Below, piece after piece: positions 1-8,809 of a stretch of 64,000 nucleotides of DNA. This DNA comes from Prochlorococcus sp. MIT 0701 (GTDB taxonomy: Bacteria > Cyanobacteriota > Cyanobacteriia > PCC-6307 > Cyanobiaceae). The notes under the pieces are model-generated. The model did no database searches, had not been told where the DNA came from, and saw only the letters and a list, made by a program, of their open reading frames with translations. Made by a program: the position numbers and the translations under genes. Location of the stretch: contig NZ_JNBA01000009.1 in the NCBI RefSeq assembly GCF_000760295.1, forward strand, positions 1 through 64,000, read 5' to 3'. The stretch's first letter is position 1. Each line of letters begins with the position of its first letter.

Positions 1-329
1 GTTCCTAAACTCTTAAGTTGTCCAGGTTCTGCTCCTCCACTCCCTTGTAAGGAGTGTCAGGCGCTGCGATCTTGCGATCGCTTCTAAAACCTACAACACC
101 AGCGGATCGCTCCTCTGATCTTGTAAGCACCCACTGACACCTCAAGCTTTCGCCATCAGCATCGCGTGGCCTGCGCTACAGGACTCAGCCCTTTGCGCAG
201 TCCAAAAACATAGCCCATTTCATACCCCTTACGCAATCGTTTCTCAATCGCTCCCATCTCCATAGTTGCTTCCACTGTTGGTCAAGGCTCCCATCACTAG
301 CGTTTGGCAAATGCATTGCAAATCAGTCC
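1..329. other. Non-coding leader at window start
   Basis: No convincing reading frame is visible. The octamer gcgatcgc (HIP1-type cyanobacterial palindrome) occurs at 74-81. The stretch probably holds the promoter of the invertase gene, but I see no clear -35/-10 pair. Confidence 0.4.
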
Positions 330-1817
330 ATGGCCGGACGCTTAAACCAGCAAAACCAGAGGGTTCGTCCCAACTCCAATGAAGACCAGGTGGTGCAGCA
401 GGTCAAGGAGCATTTCGAACGCACGCTGATCGAAGTAGGCGGCACTGTGGCTGGCAGCGTGGCGGCTCTTGAGCATCAGCCCCATAACAAAGCTCTCAAT
501 TACGGCGAGATCTTCCTGCGCGACAACGTGCCCGTGATGATCTACCTACTCACCCAAAAGCGTTACAAGGAGGTGAAGCAATTCCTCAGCGTTTGCCTAG
601 ATCTGCAAAGCACCACCTATCAGACACGCGGGGTGTTCCCCACCAGCTTCGTTGAGGAACAAGGCGAGCTCATTGCTGACTATGGCCAGCGCTCAATCGG
701 CAGGATCACCTCTGTGGACGCAAGCCTTTGGTGGCCAATTTTGTGCTGGCTCTATGTCAAGCGCAGCGGCGACAAGAACTTCGGCACAAACCAAAAGGTC
801 CAACGAGGTGTGCAGCTGATGCTCGATCTCGTGTTGCATCCCACCTTCGAGGGCACTCCAGTTCTATTTGTGCAGGATTGCTCATTCATGATTGACCGCC
901 CCATGGATGTTTGGGGGGCACCACTTGAAGTGGAAGTACTGCTCTATGCCTCCCTACGCAGCTGCATCGAGCTGATGGAACTGAGTCGCAAGAATAATGT
1001 CAGTCGGCTTCTCGACCAACGTCTCTTACTGACCCGCCAATGGGTGCATGACCTACGTCAATTCCTGCTCAAGCACTACTGGGTCACCAGCAAGACAATG
1101 CAGGTGCTGCGGAGAAGACCCACAGAGCAATACGGCGATAACCAGCACCAAAACGAGTTCAACGTTCAACCACAGGTCGTTCCCGACTGGCTTCAAGACT
1201 GGCTTGAAAACCGGGGCGGCTATCTCATCGGCAACATCCGCACCGGACGACCTGACTTTCGTTTTTACAGTCTCGGGAACTCCCTGGCCTGCCTCTTTGG
1301 ACTACTCACCGCCCCACAACAGCGCGCTCTGTTCCGACTGGTGCTTCACAACCGACAGCATCTGATGGCTCAGATGCCAATGCGCATCTGCCATCCGCCC
1401 ATGGAAGGGGCGGAATGGCAGAACAAGACAGGTTCAGACCCGAAAAACTGGCCATGGAGCTATCACAACGGTGGACACTGGCCCAGCCTGCTCTGGTTCT
1501 TCGGAGCCTCAATCTTGCTACATGAACGACGTCATCCTGAGGCCGACGTGCTGCTGATGGGTGAAATGCGCGCCCTGCTGGAGGAGTGTTACTGGAGCCA
1601 ATTAAACCAACTGCCGCGTCAAAAATGGGCCGAATACTTTGATGGACCAACAGGCACCTGGGTAGGACAGCAGTCAAGGACCTACCAGACCTGGACCATG
1701 GTTGGCTTTCTACTTCTCCACCACCTGCTACGCGTCTGCCCCGACGACGTGTTGTGGTTGGATCTCGATGAACTTCTGCCAAATCATGAGGTGGAGCCAA
1801 CAAAAAACCCGGCGTGA
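330..1817 (+). CDS. Alkaline/neutral invertase (GH100)
   Basis: A 495-residue protein that reads throughout like cyanobacterial and plant neutral invertases, which hydrolyse sucrose to glucose and fructose in the cytoplasm. There is no signal peptide. Family-like blocks include RDNVPVMIYLL (about residues 64-74), SVDASLWWPILCW (about 128-140, with an acidic residue in the position expected for the GH100 acid) and a Trp-rich C-terminal part. Its length is typical of the bacterial family. The role would be turnover of sucrose made as a compatible solute, which is inference. The last codons lie inside the hairpin that terminates the convergent petBD operon. Confidence 0.9.
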   Translation: MAGRLNQQNQRVRPNSNEDQVVQQVKEHFERTLIEVGGTVAGSVAALEHQPHNKALNYGEIFLRDNVPVMIYLLTQKRYKEVKQFLSVCLDLQSTTYQTRGVFPTSFVEEQGELIADYGQRSIGRITSVDASLWWPILCWLYVKRSGDKNFGTNQKVQRGVQLMLDLVLHPTFEGTPVLFVQDCSFMIDRPMDVWGAPLEVEVLLYASLRSCIELMELSRKNNVSRLLDQRLLLTRQWVHDLRQFLLKHYWVTSKTMQVLRRRPTEQYGDNQHQNEFNVQPQVVPDWLQDWLENRGGYLIGNIRTGRPDFRFYSLGNSLACLFGLLTAPQQRALFRLVLHNRQHLMAQMPMRICHPPMEGAEWQNKTGSDPKNWPWSYHNGGHWPSLLWFFGASILLHERRHPEADVLLMGEMRALLEECYWSQLNQLPRQKWAEYFDGPTGTWVGQQSRTYQTWTMVGFLLLHHLLRVCPDDVLWLDLDELLPNHEVEPTKNPA

Positions 1818-1826
1818 AGCCGGGTT
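1802..1826 (-). terminator. Rho-independent terminator of petBD
   Basis: An 8-bp perfect stem (1806-1813 with 1819-1826) and a 5-nt loop are followed, on the minus strand, by six T residues (1807-1802). It lies just downstream of petD and overlaps the stop codon of the convergent invertase gene. Confidence 0.8.
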
Positions 1827-1858
1827 GATTGCAGCAAAGCTTGACTTTTAAAACCCGT

Positions 1859-2341
1859 TCAGAACAAACCCAGAGTTAGCGACTTGTCGATGGGAAGACA
1901 AGCACCGATGCCAAGATAAATCGTAATCACAGTTCCGAATAGAAAGAAAGCCATAGCAATCGGCCTGCGAAATGGATTCTGATACTTATTAAAGCTTTCG
2001 ATGAAGGGAATAAGCATCAACCCGAGAGGAACAAGGGTCTGCAGAGCGATGCCAAGCAGCTTATTAGGAACGACCCGAAGAATCTGAAACACCGGATAGA
2101 GATACCACTCAGGAAGAATCTCTAGAGGCGTTGCAAAGGGGTCTGCTTTATCACCCAACATCGCGGGATCAAGCACGGCAAGACCAACAAGGCAAGCAAA
2201 CGTTCCCAGAATCACTACTGGGAAAATGTAAAGAAGATCATTCGGCCAAGCTGGCTCACCGTAGTAGTTATGCCCCATGCCCTTGGCCAGTTTCGCCCTC
2301 AATTTTGGATCAGAGAAATCTGGCTTCTTAAGAATGTGCAT
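1859..2341 (-). CDS. petD: Cytochrome b6-f complex subunit IV
   Basis: A 160-residue protein, the normal length for PetD. It starts with the typical [20 protein letters not shown] and contains the quinol-site motif PEWY (within [16 protein letters not shown]) and three membrane segments. It forms the Qo-side half of the cytochrome b6-f core in the thylakoid and passes electrons between the photosystems. It lies 91 nt downstream of petB on the same strand, the usual petBD operon, and a strong hairpin terminator follows. Confidence 0.97.
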   Translation of the reverse strand: MHILKKPDFSDPKLRAKLAKGMGHNYYGEPAWPNDLLYIFPVVILGTFACLVGLAVLDPAMLGDKADPFATPLEILPEWYLYPVFQILRVVPNKLLGIALQTLVPLGLMLIPFIESFNKYQNPFRRPIAMAFFLFGTVITIYLGIGACLPIDKSLTLGLF

Positions 2342-2432
2342 GGGATTTTGGCCGAATAGTTAGCGAATGAAGTAGGTGCTGAACTGAGATATAAAAACGT
2401 GAAGTGGGGTAATGAGGATGAATGATTGACGC

Positions 2433-3089
2433 TTACAACGGGCCCGAAATGCCCTGCTTCCTGATCATCAGGAAATGCATGAGCATGAACACTGCAAGTA
2501 GCCAGGGCAGCACAAAGGTGTGAAGACTATAAAAACGCGTCAGGGTGGACTGCCCGACGCTCTCGCCACCGCGAAGCAATTCGACCATGAAGTCTCCAAC
2601 CACGGGAATAGCAGCAGGCACGCCTGAAACGATCTTCACAGCCCAGTAACCGACTTGATCCCAAGGGAGGGAATAACCGGTGACACCAAAAGAAACGGTA
2701 ATCACAGCCATCACAACACCGGTAACCCAGGTGAGCTCTCGAGGACGCTTAAAGCCGCCGGTGAGATACACGCGAAAGACGTGCAAGATCAGCATCAACA
2801 CCATCATCGAGGCGCTCCAACGATGCACAGAACGAATCAACCAGCCGAAACTGACATCTGACATCAGGTAGCTCACAGAGCTATAGGCCTCAGCCACAGT
2901 GGGCTTGTAGTAAAAGGTCATCGCGAAACCTGTCGCGAACTGAACCAGGAAGCACACCAGCGTGATTCCGCCTAAGCAGTAGAAAATATTGACGTGTGGA
3001 GGCACGTACTTGGAGCTGACATCGTCAGCTATGGCCTGAATCTCAAGACGTTCCTGAAACCAGTCGTAGACAGGTGAGGAGTTCGTCAT
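2433..3089 (-). CDS. petB: Cytochrome b6
   Basis: A 218-residue protein with four membrane helices. The bis-His heme ligands lie in [18 protein letters not shown] and in the [17 protein letters not shown] region. The Cys in [11 protein letters not shown] matches the residue that binds heme ci covalently in this family. It is the heme-bearing core subunit of the thylakoid cytochrome b6-f complex. It leads the petBD operon and is divergent from ctpA, with a 59-bp gap that must hold both promoters. Confidence 0.97.
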   Translation of the reverse strand: MTNSSPVYDWFQERLEIQAIADDVSSKYVPPHVNIFYCLGGITLVCFLVQFATGFAMTFYYKPTVAEAYSSVSYLMSDVSFGWLIRSVHRWSASMMVLMLILHVFRVYLTGGFKRPRELTWVTGVVMAVITVSFGVTGYSLPWDQVGYWAVKIVSGVPAAIPVVGDFMVELLRGGESVGQSTLTRFYSLHTFVLPWLLAVFMLMHFLMIRKQGISGPL

Positions 3090-3148
3090 GCAAATGAGGG
3101 TCCGGATTGCGAGAGTCTACTTAACGTCCTGCATGGACAGCGCCCGGG

Positions 3149-4489
3149 ATGAAGCCAATGTTGCCGACTACTAATTCCCGATCACATCCGCTGAGGCGCC
3201 TATGGCTTGCGTTGCTGAGCCTGGGTCTTTGCTTGCTGCTGATGGCGACTCCAGCCATGGCATTGAATGATGCCCAACAACTGATCGTTGAAAGCTGGCG
3301 CCTCGTCAACCAGGCATATCTAGACCCAGCCAAGTTCGATCAGGTGCACTGGCGAAGGCTCAGAGAGCAGGCATTAGAAAAAGCAATCAACAGTAGTGAC
3401 GAGGCCTATGAGGCCATCGAAGCCATGCTGCTTCCGCTTGAAGATCCCTACACAAGACTATTGAGACCACAGGACTACACCGCCATAAAAACGACCAATT
3501 TGGGCAGCGAGATCAACGGCGTTGGCCTACAGCTGGGGGCACGCGCTGAGGATGGCCAGGTTGTGGTTATCGCTCCTCTTGAAGGCTCCCCTGCGGCCGA
3601 TGCAGGTGTCACAAGCGGCACGGCCCTACTCAGCGTGGATGGCCAGTCTCCACAAGGCCTTGGACTCGAGGCCACAGCTGCAAGGCTGAGGGGAGAAGTG
3701 GGCTCACAAGTTGTAGTAAAGCTGCAACCTCCAAATGGATCCAGCGAAGAGCTCACCCTGGAGCGACGCAGTGTGGACCTCAGACCAGTACGTACTCGCC
3801 GTCTTAGAAGTGCCAAACACACCCTGGGCTACCTACGCATCACCCAGTTCAGTGAAGGAGTGCCCGAACAGGTCAAAGAAGCGCTTCAGGAGCTGTCAGA
3901 AAAGGAGATTGAAGGCCTTGTTCTAGATCTTCGCAATAACTCCGGTGGGTTAGTGAGCTCCGGTCTAGCTGTAGCGGATGCCTTCCTGAGTGGCTCCCCA
4001 ATCGTGGAGACACGCAACCGAGAGCGGATCAACGAAGCAATCCCTTCTGCAATTGAAACCCTTTATGACGGTCCGATGGTGACACTGGTCAACGGCGGGA
4101 CTGCCAGCGCGAGCGAAATCTTGGCTGGTGCCCTCCAGGACAACAGCCGGTCACAGCTGCTTGGCAGCCGCACATTTGGCAAGGGTCTGATCCAAACACT
4201 CACCAACCTCAGCGACGGTAGCGGCCTTGCAGTGACTGTGGCCGGATACATGACTCCAAGCGGCCGAGACATTCAAAACCAGGGCATCGAGCCGGATCGG
4301 ATTCTTGATCCTCCGGAACCCCTCAATCCTGGAGGGGAAGAAGACCGTTGGTTGCATGATGCTGAACTCTGGATGGAGGCCCAAATCGACCGCGATCAGG
4401 AGGCCCAGTTAGAGAAAACAGAAGATGTTCAGCTGGATAGTGCTGAAGATGTTCAATCCAAGACTCAGCAGAATCGTGATGATTCATGA
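3149..4489 (+). CDS. ctpA: Carboxyl-terminal processing protease
   Basis: A 446-residue S41-family serine protease. Residues about 10-38 form a signal peptide (Arg-rich start, Leu-rich core, ATPAMA cleavage region), so it acts in the lumen or periplasm. A PDZ domain lies at about 110-190. The catalytic Ser is in NGGTASASEILAG and the catalytic Lys in SRTFGKGLIQT. Family members trim the C-terminus of the D1 precursor of photosystem II, and cyanobacteria carry several paralogues, so the exact substrate is uncertain. An acidic Glu/Gln-rich tail follows about residue 395. The stop overlaps the next start by 4 nt (ATGA), so the two genes are probably co-translated. Confidence 0.92.
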   Translation: MKPMLPTTNSRSHPLRRLWLALLSLGLCLLLMATPAMALNDAQQLIVESWRLVNQAYLDPAKFDQVHWRRLREQALEKAINSSDEAYEAIEAMLLPLEDPYTRLLRPQDYTAIKTTNLGSEINGVGLQLGARAEDGQVVVIAPLEGSPAADAGVTSGTALLSVDGQSPQGLGLEATAARLRGEVGSQVVVKLQPPNGSSEELTLERRSVDLRPVRTRRLRSAKHTLGYLRITQFSEGVPEQVKEALQELSEKEIEGLVLDLRNNSGGLVSSGLAVADAFLSGSPIVETRNRERINEAIPSAIETLYDGPMVTLVNGGTASASEILAGALQDNSRSQLLGSRTFGKGLIQTLTNLSDGSGLAVTVAGYMTPSGRDIQNQGIEPDRILDPPEPLNPGGEEDRWLHDAELWMEAQIDRDQEAQLEKTEDVQLDSAEDVQSKTQQNRDDS

Positions 4490-5727
4490 GTGTGCGCACA
4501 TATCACGACCCTCTCCATCGCGGTATCACCCTCAATGCCAGCGATGCAGCAGAGGCCATGGTGATGCAGTTGATCGATGCGGCGCCATTCCAGCGGCTGC
4601 GGCGCATCCGTCAGCTTGGACCAGCCTTCCTCACCTTTCATGGAGCTGAATCCAGTCGCTTCACCCATTCCCTTGGGGTCTTCCATCTCGCACGCCTTGC
4701 TCTGGAAAGGTTGCTGCAGTTCGACTCAGGCCTACATGAACATCGCGGACTGCTCTATGGAGCAGCACTACTGCATGACCTTGGCCATGCCCCACTAAGC
4801 CATACCGGAGAGGAAATATTTGGTCTGGACCATGAGACCTGGTCGGCGCGTGTGGTGAGAGAACATCCCGCCGTGCGTGCGCCACTTGAGGCCTACGCCC
4901 CGGGCACTGCTGATGCAGTAGCCGATCTTCTCGAACGGGGAAGTACACCCCGCAGCGTGATCAAGGCTCTAGTTAGTAGCCAGCTGGACTGCGACCGACT
5001 CGACTATCTCTTACGAGACAGCTACAGCACAGGCACCCATTACGGCCAGCTCGACCTCGAGCGAATCCTCTCCGCCCTAACCCTGGCGCCTGATGGAGCC
5101 ATGGCCATTCATCCAAAAGGCCTAATGGCAGTTGAGCACTACCTGGTCGTACGCAACCTGATGTACCGCAGTGTCTACAACCACCGTCTCAATGTTGTTT
5201 GCAACTGGCTACTTGAGCAGGTGGTGCGCACCGCTCGCCAACTCGGAGCTGCTCATGTTTGGGCCGACAAGATCATGGCCACCTGGCTCTGGAGCCTCAA
5301 TCAACTCGACCTCGACACATTCCTCGCCAATGATGACCTGCGCACCGGCTATCACCTACTGCGTTGGCAAGACGAGGGACCTGCACCTCTGGCCGAACTC
5401 TGCAAACGCTTCCTCAATCGCCACCTACTAAAAGCCCTTGCAGTGGAGCATCTGAGCCATAGCAACCAGCTAGAGGTACTCACTCTGACTCGGCAACTTG
5501 CTGAACGCCAAGGCTTCGATCCAGCGCTCTGCTGTGGATTACGCCATCAGCAACAGCGCGGTTATCACCCTTACAAAGGAGGGCTACGCCTTTGGGACGG
5601 AAAGCAATTGCGAGCCCTCGAGCAAGCCTCTCCTCTCGTCGCCAGCTTGATTACCCCAGCCGACTCTTCATGGTTGATTTATCCCCGAGAGATCCATGGG
5701 GAGCTTCAAGCTGAGCTGGCAACCTAG
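4486..5727 (+). CDS. HD-superfamily phosphohydrolase
   Basis: A 413-residue protein with an N-terminal HD domain. Metal ligands are visible in FTHSLGVFHLA, ALLHDLGHAPLSHTGE and DCDRLDYLLRDS, in the order H...HD...D. This is the YdhJ/dNTPase-like group of HD hydrolases, and its substrate in cyanobacteria is not established. It overlaps ctpA by 4 nt and sits 43 nt upstream of minC. Confidence 0.85.
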   Translation: MSVRTYHDPLHRGITLNASDAAEAMVMQLIDAAPFQRLRRIRQLGPAFLTFHGAESSRFTHSLGVFHLARLALERLLQFDSGLHEHRGLLYGAALLHDLGHAPLSHTGEEIFGLDHETWSARVVREHPAVRAPLEAYAPGTADAVADLLERGSTPRSVIKALVSSQLDCDRLDYLLRDSYSTGTHYGQLDLERILSALTLAPDGAMAIHPKGLMAVEHYLVVRNLMYRSVYNHRLNVVCNWLLEQVVRTARQLGAAHVWADKIMATWLWSLNQLDLDTFLANDDLRTGYHLLRWQDEGPAPLAELCKRFLNRHLLKALAVEHLSHSNQLEVLTLTRQLAERQGFDPALCCGLRHQQQRGYHPYKGGLRLWDGKQLRALEQASPLVASLITPADSSWLIYPREIHGELQAELAT

Positions 5728-5770
5728 ACAGACGGACTGACTGGCCTAGCCTCCTCATCTGACCAGGGTC

Positions 5771-6448
5771 ATGGAGATAAAGGTGGGCGAGCCTGAAACA
5801 CAACGACTCACACTCCCCTGGTGCCGAGAAGCACATTGGCGAGAAACATTGCCGGCCAAGCTCAATGAACTTGACCTTGGGCCCACCGAACTCGATTGCC
5901 GCGACTGGCAACTTGGTTGCCGGGACCTGCATCAGCTGACGGAGCTGCTGAACAGAGCAGGGGTGACGCTGACCAGAATTCACGCCAACTTGCGAGAAAC
6001 CCTTGTCAGCGCTGCTGCTCTGGGTTATCCAACGCATATGGCCTCTCCACAGGGACACAACTCCAAAACACGCTCGGGCGATGCACAACCCAAGCCCAAG
6101 ACACCCCCAAAACTGCTCTTCCACCAAGGCACTCTGCGATCAGGAGACCATCTGAGCGCAGAAGGAGACGTGCTGCTACTCGGGGATGTCAACCCCGGCG
6201 CACGCATATCAGCTGGAGGCGACGTGATGGTTTGGGGCCGACTACGCGGCATTGCTCATGCCGGACAGGACGGTGACACAAAAGCAAAAATTGTGGCCCT
6301 ACAACTCAGGCCACTTCAGCTGCGTATTGGCGACGCAGTTGCTCGAGGCCCTGAAGATCAACCCCAACCTGGCTTAGCGGAAGAGGCCCGGCTTGAGGGA
6401 GGCGCAATCATGATCGAGCCTGCTAGGGCTAACAGATTCAACGGTTAA
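5771..6448 (+). CDS. minC: Septum-site determining protein MinC
   Basis: A 225-residue inhibitor of FtsZ assembly. The C-terminal beta-helix domain is clear from about residue 120 (Gly-rich turns: GDVLLLGDVNPGARI, GGDVMVWGRLRGIAHAG) and is the part that binds MinD. The N-terminal FtsZ-inhibiting domain is less conserved. It is the first gene of minCDE; a 150-nt gap before minD may hold a second promoter. Confidence 0.92.
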   Translation: MEIKVGEPETQRLTLPWCREAHWRETLPAKLNELDLGPTELDCRDWQLGCRDLHQLTELLNRAGVTLTRIHANLRETLVSAAALGYPTHMASPQGHNSKTRSGDAQPKPKTPPKLLFHQGTLRSGDHLSAEGDVLLLGDVNPGARISAGGDVMVWGRLRGIAHAGQDGDTKAKIVALQLRPLQLRIGDAVARGPEDQPQPGLAEEARLEGGAIMIEPARANRFNG

Positions 6449-6601
6449 TTCTTCAGCATCAAAAGGCAAACACACTGAAGAATGATGCCTCCTGCTAACG
6501 CCCCGTTGAACAAAGCCCATTTGTTCCATTGCAAACCTTGGACCATTTCACTTGGGCCTATTACCTACGCCACTTAAGCTGACCGAACTTTTCAATGGCC
6601 C

Positions 6602-7417
6602 GTGGCGCCAACGACACGCACCATTCTGATCTGCTCAGGGAAAGGAGGCGTCGGCAAAACCACCCTCACCGCCAACCTGGGCATTGCTCTTGCCAAGCTT
6701 GGAGTTCACACCGTTGTGTTGGATGCCGATTTCGGCTTGCGCAACCTCGATCTACTACTGGGCCTGGAGAACCGAATCGTCTACACCGCTCAGGAAGTGC
6801 TCTCAGAGAACTGCCGGCTTGATCAGGCTCTGGTGAAACACAAGCAAGAGCCAAACCTCTCCCTTCTACCCGCCGGAAACCCCCGCATGCTCGAGTGGCT
6901 CAAACCTGAGGACATGCAACGCATTGGCGCGATGCTGGCCAAGCAATTCGACTATGTATTAATTGATTGCCCCGCGGGGATCGAAGACGGCTTCAAAAAT
7001 GCTGTTGCTGCTGCCAAGGAAGCAATTGTGATCACAACCCCTGAGGTTTCGGCAGTGCGCGATGCCGATCGTGTCATCGGCTTACTGAACACCCATGGTG
7101 TGCACCCTGTTCAACTGGTACTCAATAGGGTGCGTCCAAAGATGATGGCCAATCAAGAGATGCTGGCTGCAGACGATGTGACCGACATCCTGGCCCTGCC
7201 CTTGCTTGGTTTAGTCCTAGAGGACGAACAGGTGATTGTGAGTACCAACCGCGGTGAGCCGCTCACCCTCAGTGCCAACAACTCTCCAGCCGCTCGTGCC
7301 TACTCCAACATTGCGCGTCGCCTTCAAGGGGAAGATGTTCCTCTGATCGATCCGGCCAAGGAGGGACTTGGACTACGCGAAAAGGTGTGGCGTTTGATGC
7401 AAACCAAGATCTTTTGA
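6602..7417 (+). CDS. minD: Septum-site determining ATPase MinD
   Basis: A 271-residue ParA/MinD ATPase. The deviant Walker A motif GKGGVGKTT lies at about residues 13-21, followed by [15 protein letters not shown]. The C-terminus ([15 protein letters not shown]) fits the amphipathic membrane-targeting helix. Translation appears to start at GTG 6602; the nearby ATG at 6596 is in another frame. It recruits MinC to the membrane and is displaced by MinE, whose gene follows after 4 nt. Confidence 0.95.
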   Translation: MAPTTRTILICSGKGGVGKTTLTANLGIALAKLGVHTVVLDADFGLRNLDLLLGLENRIVYTAQEVLSENCRLDQALVKHKQEPNLSLLPAGNPRMLEWLKPEDMQRIGAMLAKQFDYVLIDCPAGIEDGFKNAVAAAKEAIVITTPEVSAVRDADRVIGLLNTHGVHPVQLVLNRVRPKMMANQEMLAADDVTDILALPLLGLVLEDEQVIVSTNRGEPLTLSANNSPAARAYSNIARRLQGEDVPLIDPAKEGLGLREKVWRLMQTKIF

Positions 7418-7421
7418 AGTA

Positions 7422-7823
7422 ATGGCAACCACTCTGCGAGACATCCTTGACAAATTGCTGGGCCGCCAACCAGCCAGTGCCAAAACGGCAAGGGAGCGCC
7501 TTCAGCTGGTGCTTGCCCATGACCGCAGCGATCTAAGCCCTGAACTGCTCGATCAAATGCGCCGCGAGATCTTTGAGGTCGTTGCCAAGTACGTGGAGAT
7601 TGACATTGAGGGAGGGGACGTAAGCCTTGAAACCGAAGATCGCATGACGGCCTTAGTGGCTAACTTGCCGATCAAACGTTCCAAATCCAAAGCTGTCAGC
7701 AGCCAAGAGATGGCTATCAGCAGCCAAGAGAAAGCTGTCAGCAGCCAAGAGAAAGCTGTCAGCAGCCAAGAGAAGGTTTCCAACAGCCAAGAATCCGTCT
7801 CAACTCCTGGAGCAATGGAATAG
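7422..7823 (+). CDS. minE: MinE with Ser/Gln-rich repeat tail
   Basis: A 133-residue protein. The first ~90 residues are an ordinary MinE: the anti-MinCD part, with [23 protein letters not shown], then the topological-specificity part ending near NLPIKR. It stimulates the MinD ATPase and sets the pole-to-pole pattern. Beyond residue ~90 there is an added tail of about 40 residues made of heptads close to AVSSQEK, encoded by a 21-bp tandem repeat. Most MinE proteins are 80-105 residues and lack this tail. The frame is intact and ends in a normal stop. Confidence 0.93.
   Translation: MATTLRDILDKLLGRQPASAKTARERLQLVLAHDRSDLSPELLDQMRREIFEVVAKYVEIDIEGGDVSLETEDRMTALVANLPIKRSKSKAVSSQEMAISSQEKAVSSQEKAVSSQEKVSNSQESVSTPGAME
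7692..7796 (+). repeat. 21-bp tandem repeat inside minE
   Basis: Five consecutive 21-bp units start at 7692, 7713, 7734, 7755 and 7776. The middle units differ by one or two bases and the last is more diverged. The period is a multiple of three, so each unit adds one heptad of the form AVSSQEK. Such arrays can change length by slippage without breaking the frame. Confidence 0.9.
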
Positions 7824-7866
7824 GACGGAGAAGAGGGGGAATCCTTAAGGAAATTGCTTTGCTGCT

Positions 7867-8154
7867 ATGCAGCCAAAAAGTCAATCAAACTCTTTTCCAT
7901 TGCCTCCATCAGCTGAACCGCAACGACTAAGCCCAGCGGAGCAATCCGTGGTGACTTTGTTGCTTGAGGGTCTCAGTAACAAAGCCATCGCACAAAGACT
8001 GATCCTTAGTCCACGAACGGTGGAAAGTCACATCAGCCATGCCCTCGCCAAAACCGGCTGTCAAAGCCGACTCGAACTCACGTTGTGGCTGATTGCCAAC
8101 TATCAGCCAGAAGCACCCACATCCGTCGTTACACTTCCGGGATTGCCGGCTTAG
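7867..8154 (+). CDS. LuxR-type helix-turn-helix protein
   Basis: A 95-residue protein consisting almost only of a LuxR/GerE DNA-binding domain: LSPAEQSVVTLLLEGLSNKA, then IAQRLILSPRTVESHISHAL with the recognition helix, at about residues 20-65. There is no receiver domain, so it is either a small stand-alone regulator or the output half of a split system. It follows minE by 43 nt. Its stop codon (8152-8154) lies inside the downstream tRNA-Thr gene, so the last three codons share bases with the tRNA acceptor stem. Confidence 0.82.
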   Translation: MQPKSQSNSFPLPPSAEPQRLSPAEQSVVTLLLEGLSNKAIAQRLILSPRTVESHISHALAKTGCQSRLELTLWLIANYQPEAPTSVVTLPGLPA

Positions 8155-8216
8155 CTCAGTGGTAGAGCAGCGCTTTTGTAAAGCGAAGGCCATCGGTTCA
8201 AATCCGTTAGCCGGCA
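8145..8216 (+). tRNA. tRNA-Thr (TGT)
   Basis: A 72-nt cloverleaf. The acceptor stem GCCGGCT pairs with the 3' side ending at 8215, the D-arm reads AGCTCAGTGGTAGAGC, the anticodon loop TTTGTAA gives TGT, and the T-arm contains GGTTCAAATC. No CCA is encoded. The first ten bases overlap the upstream LuxR-type gene. Confidence 0.95.
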
Positions 8217-8335
8217 CTTCAGAATGATGAATGTCAACAGCCAAGCTGCCAAACAAGAAGATCAAGGGAGCACAAGAGCCCTTCCTTTTTGACACACTTG
8301 TCGAACTTCCTGTCCTAAAGAACTCTTCAAACCTC

Positions 8336-8509
8336 TCAACCATCAGCCTGATCCTTCACCTTCCCTGCGAGCAACCAAGCTCCAAGCAGCAACAGCACCC
8401 AACCGAGACCCCGTAATTCAAAGATCGGTGTAGTAATCACAGTCGCCTGCTCTAACAGCCAATGGAAACTGGCCTGAAGAAGCAATACCAAGCCGATCAG
8501 CCAGAGCAT
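8336..8509 (-). CDS. Small predicted membrane protein (57 aa)
   Basis: An ATG-started frame of 57 residues, beginning MLWLIGLVLLLQASFHWLLE and ending AGKVKDQADG. Two Leu-rich hydrophobic stretches (about 1-18 and 35-48) flank a short polar loop, and a basic tail follows. An in-frame stop shortly upstream fixes the start at 8509. It lies opposite a longer but amino-acid-poor plus-strand frame that I reject. The family is not recognised; picocyanobacteria carry many such mini membrane proteins. Confidence 0.55.
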   Translation of the reverse strand: MLWLIGLVLLLQASFHWLLEQATVITTPIFELRGLGWVLLLLGAWLLAGKVKDQADG

Positions 8510-8653
8510 GTGGGAGAAGGCAATTTAGGCATCAGAGCCACTTTTAGGTGACTGGCAACATTGTGAAGAGTTGATGGTAACCATCGTTGAACAACAGACT
8601 AATTTCTATTCGCCACGATCAAAGCACCTGAAGCTTACAAAGAGGTTGTAACC

Positions 8654-8809
8654 CTAAGCTCGCGGGAATGCCACCACCCAACCAGAAGCATCGGCAGCAG
8701 TGAACATCTGGGCAACGACCAAAACAATTGCAAGGAGACCTTGGCAAGCGGAAAAGATGCAATAGCAAAACATGAAAGCAAACAAAATACAAAACAGCCG
8801 CTGAAGCAT
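8654..8809 (-). CDS. Small predicted membrane or secreted protein (51 aa)
   Basis: A 51-residue frame starting at ATG 8809, MLQRLFCILFAFMFC, with a long hydrophobic stretch reaching to about residue 34 and a short polar end (ADASGWVVAFPRA). It could be a signal anchor or a single membrane helix. It lies 144 nt upstream of the other mini membrane gene on the same strand. No function can be assigned. Confidence 0.45.
   Translation of the reverse strand: MLQRLFCILFAFMFCYCIFSACQGLLAIVLVVAQMFTAADASGWVVAFPRA

Noticed and set aside
1306-1803. 165-residue minus-strand ORF inside the invertase gene
   Set aside because: Antisense shadow of a well-conserved gene.
7692-7796. CRISPR or regulatory repeat
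   Set aside because: The 21-bp units keep the minE frame and have no spacers.
8231-8416. 61-residue plus-strand ORF after tRNA-Thr
   Set aside because: Low-complexity end and overlap with a better minus-strand membrane-protein frame.
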